Below, piece after piece: positions 62,076 to 64,000 of a DNA stretch of 64,000 bases (position 1 is the first letter of the stretch; every line of letters starts with the position of its first letter). Location: assembly GCF_040372805.1 (NCBI RefSeq), contig NZ_BAABWJ010000001.1:310001-374000 (forward strand), written 5' to 3'. The position numbers were made by a program, and so were the translations under genes. The notes beneath the pieces were generated by a model. The model saw only the letters and a program-made list of their open reading frames with translations. It did no database searches and was not told the DNA's origin. The DNA comes from Pseudoteredinibacter isoporae_A. Its GTDB lineage: Bacteria; Pseudomonadota; Gammaproteobacteria; Pseudomonadales; Cellvibrionaceae.

Positions 62076-63272
62076 TTAGCGCCATTCAACGACTTGGTAG
62101 TCGCCATTAATTAACTGCAACTGGCGATCACAAGCCAGCTCTTCCTGAATGGCTGGCTGATCCGCCAAACCACAAACAACTCTTTCGCCCTTCGCACGCA
62201 GGTCTCGTATCACTTGCCATTGCTCGGGATCATCACTCGATGCAGCATAAATGCCACGCTTGAGGACAGGGCCATCGGAGATCAACTGAGCCAACTTGGT
62301 CACATCCACCGCAAAGCCTGTTGCCGGACGCGCTCGACCAAACACTTCACCAATATGGTCATAACGGCCGCCATTTGCGATAGCCTGGCCAATGCCATCG
62401 GCATAGGCTGCGAAAATCAAACCGGTGTGGTAGTTGTAGCCACGCACCTCGGAGAGGTCAAAATACATCTGCGTACAGGGGTAACGCTGCTCGATCACTC
62501 CAGCAATAGCCTCCAGCTCATCCAGAGCGGCCAGAGCATCCTCGGACACACCGTTAAACCATTGACGGGCTTTATCGAGAACCGTCTTGTCGCCTGCCAA
62601 ACGCGGCATCTGTTGGAGTAGGTCAACAAATTCAGCAGACAAGGACAGGCTTTCCAGCCATTGCTCCAGTTCTGAAATCGCTTTGTGTTGCAGCAGCTCA
62701 AAAAAGGTCTCTTGCTCCTCGGTACTCAAACCGGCAGCTTCGGCTACCGCGCGGTAAATACCAACGTGACCCAGGTCGATATTGGCGGTTTCGAGCCCTG
62801 CCAGCTGCAAGGTTTCCAACATCAGGGAAACCACTTCAATATCGGCATCCAATCCCGCTTCCCCAAACAGCTCCACACCCGCCTGAATCGGAGAGCGAGT
62901 AGCCAGTGGGCCCTTCGGTTTGGTATGCAGCACATGTCCGGCATAGCACAGGCGATTAGGTCCCTGGCGACGAAAGCTGTGCGCGTCCATACGGGCAGTC
63001 TGCGGTGTAATATCCGCTCGAATGCCCAAGGTACGCCCACTCAACTGATCGGTCATTTTAAAGGTCAGCAGATCGAGGTCATGCCCCAAGCCAATCAGCA
63101 GGGAATCGGTGTATTCAATCAATGGGGGAATAACCTGGTCGTATCCCCAGCTGCGATAGGTATCGATCAAACGGCGACGTAAGGCTTCAATTTTTGCCGC
63201 CTCGGCGGGCAGCATTTCTTCCACGCCATCGGGCAATAACCAGCGGTCGACATTAGCCGGGCCAGTGCTCAT
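62076..63272 (-). CDS. hisZ: ATP phosphoribosyltransferase regulatory subunit
   Basis: A 398-residue histidyl-tRNA-synthetase-like paralogue that activates the short-form HisG in histidine biosynthesis. WLLPDGVEEMLPAEAAKIEALRR opens the protein, followed by LLTFKMTDQLSGRTLGIRADITPQ cut across residues about 75-98 and a truncated catalytic core (YNYHTGLIFAAYADGIGQAIANGGRYDHIG) with no anticodon-binding domain. Start ATG 63272. hisG is not nearby, as usual in this neighbourhood. Confidence 0.96.
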   Translation of the reverse strand: MSTGPANVDRWLLPDGVEEMLPAEAAKIEALRRRLIDTYRSWGYDQVIPPLIEYTDSLLIGLGHDLDLLTFKMTDQLSGRTLGIRADITPQTARMDAHSFRRQGPNRLCYAGHVLHTKPKGPLATRSPIQAGVELFGEAGLDADIEVVSLMLETLQLAGLETANIDLGHVGIYRAVAEAAGLSTEEQETFFELLQHKAISELEQWLESLSLSAEFVDLLQQMPRLAGDKTVLDKARQWFNGVSEDALAALDELEAIAGVIEQRYPCTQMYFDLSEVRGYNYHTGLIFAAYADGIGQAIANGGRYDHIGEVFGRARPATGFAVDVTKLAQLISDGPVLKRGIYAASSDDPEQWQVIRDLRAKGERVVCGLADQPAIQEELACDRQLQLINGDYQVVEWR

Positions 63273-63294
63273 GGTGACAATCCTTCACGTTTAA

Positions 63295-63471
63295 TTAATC
63301 AGGTACATTGAGGCCTGCCAAATCACGCGGCAGACCTGCTACACGAATGTGTGAATCGTTCACCTGTGCCTTTGTACGACCAGGCGGCGCTTTCGGTGGG
63401 AGTACAGAAACGGGATCACCCTTTCTAGCACGGTTAAGCAGATACAGGGCCTGGCCCCAATCCTCCCACAT
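63295..63471 (-). CDS. Small hypothetical protein between hflC and hisZ
   Basis: A 58-residue frame (MWEDWGQALYLLNRARKGDP ... DLAGLNVPD) ending 22 nt before hisZ. ATG 63471 has AAGAG 9 nt upstream. The open frame reaches further upstream, but through the hflC terminator, so a longer protein is unlikely. A small gene commonly occupies this spot in Pseudomonadales, but I do not recognise this one as DUF2065. Confidence 0.4.
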   Translation of the reverse strand: MWEDWGQALYLLNRARKGDPVSVLPPKAPPGRTKAQVNDSHIRVAGLPRDLAGLNVPD

Positions 63472-63529
63472 GCGAACGTTCTCTTCACTGGGCTCATGCC
63501 CAAACACAACAAGGCCGAAGCCCACACAC

Positions 63530-63557
63530 AAAAAAACCGGAGCTAGCCCCGGTTTTT
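63530..63557 (-). terminator. Terminator after hflC
   Basis: On the minus strand AAAAACCGG / CCGGTTTTT with an 8-nt loop (63557-63532), followed by further T. It lies 78 nt after the hflC stop, implying that hisZ-purA has a promoter of its own. Confidence 0.85.
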
Positions 63558-63634
63558 CTGATTTTACCATTTTCTTCACGGTGGAAAACAGCCCCTAAAG
63601 GCCATTTCCTGCCGGTCAACGGTGTATTTCAGGT

Positions 63635-64000
63635 CTACTTGTCAGATTTACCTTTGGAATCATTCAAGTAGCGGAAGAAATCGCTGTTGGGATCCACCAA
63701 CAACATGTCTTCACGACCTTTAAAAGAGTTCTTATAAGCATTCAAACTGCGCACAAAAGAGTAGAACTCAGGATCACGATTGTATGCATCCGCATAAATA
63801 CCAGCAGCCTCAGCGTCGCCATCACCACGAATCAATTCAGACTCACGATAGGCTTCAGCTTCGAGTACGGCCTTCTGACGATCCGCATCGGCACGAATAA
63901 CTTCAGCCTGCTCACGACCCTTTGCTCGATAATCGCGAGCTTCTTTCTCACGCTCTGAGGTCATACGGTCATAGACCGAGCCACTGACATCATCAGGTAG
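63635..64000 (-). CDS. hflC: HflC, modulator of FtsH protease, 3' end
   Basis: The last 121 residues or so of an SPFH protein that forms a membrane complex with HflK and regulates FtsH. The frame enters from the right edge with LPDDVSGSVYDRMTSEREKEARDYRAKG, typical of HflC, followed by the coiled coil and DPNSDFFRYLNDSKG, the HflC C-terminus. The start lies outside the window. Confidence 0.93.
   Translation of the reverse strand, partial: LPDDVSGSVYDRMTSEREKEARDYRAKGREQAEVIRADADRQKAVLEAEAYRESELIRGDGDAEAAGIYADAYNRDPEFYSFVRSLNAYKNSFKGREDMLLVDPNSDFFRYLNDSKGKSDK

Noticed and set aside
1..64000. Mobile elements, prophage, CRISPR, tRNA or rRNA genes
   Set aside because: I looked for transposase or integrase motifs, regular short repeats and cloverleaf or rRNA sequence and saw none; a tRNA could still be missed by eye.

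Overview
The window is a 64-kb piece of a gammaproteobacterial chromosome, probably from a marine, Pseudomonadales-like, lipid- or hydrocarbon-using organism. The lineage is suggested by two conserved neighbourhoods: nudF-yqiB(DUF1249)-cpdA-yqiA-parE and hflC-hisZ-purA. TonB-dependent uptake, a Rieske oxygenase, a sterol-desaturase-type hydroxylase, a flavin monooxygenase and an RND/LolA/beta-barrel exporter suggest a life on hydrophobic substrates. I see no rRNA, tRNA, CRISPR array, insertion sequence or prophage.

Layout. 1-8.9 kb: accessory oxidative module. It has a TonB receptor (cut by the window start), an MFS transporter, a membrane-tethered GyrI-like domain protein, a di-iron hydroxylase, a Rieske oxygenase, an LLM flavin monooxygenase, a ferredoxin reductase and a PPOX flavoprotein. 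Related 16-bp operator-like sites lie in front of the receptor/transporter pair and over the LLM promoter, and a different palindrome covers the Rieske promoter. No regulator or ferredoxin gene is present in the window. 8.9-14.6 kb: a CNNM/CBS protein, then a LysM-FecR protein paired with a CHASE2-GGDEF-EAL phosphodiesterase. 14.6-25.8 kb: single genes and divergent regulator pairs, including LysR/SnoaL, LysR/adhC-fghA (formaldehyde detoxification), an exported SDR/AraC pair, and an M24-fold protein with altered metal ligands. 26-31 kb: RND-LolA-beta-barrel-DUF2892 operon followed by what looks like a decayed second DUF2892 copy. 31.3-32.5 kb: a diguanylate cyclase.

46.0 down to 32.7 kb is one colinear minus-strand block of 13 genes: moxR-DUF58-DUF4381-batA-batB-batC-batD, an octaheme cytochrome c with TPRs, then nudF-yqiB-cpdA-yqiA-parE. 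Most Bat genes overlap by a few bases. 46.2-55.6 kb holds a sulfatase with a divergent LysR, a MAPEG protein, an AraC regulator, tolC (away from its common nudF neighbourhood), a YgjP metallopeptidase, an alpha/beta hydrolase, a spermidine-synthase-like protein and a second related LysR. Divergent from that LysR is a short transcription unit encoding a 23-residue hydrophobic peptide and ending in a strong terminator. 56-60.6 kb: DUF2252, PhoD-like phosphatase, a coiled-coil SPFH-like stub and a periplasmic solute-binding-like protein. 60.7-64 kb: purA, hisZ and the 3' part of hflC.

Best candidates for something new: the operator-linked oxidation module at the left end, the LysR/23-aa peptide unit near 55.8 kb, the fused Bat/octaheme/nudF-parE block, and the RND-LolA-barrel system with its decayed paralogue. 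All identifications come from reading motifs and gene order; no database search was run.
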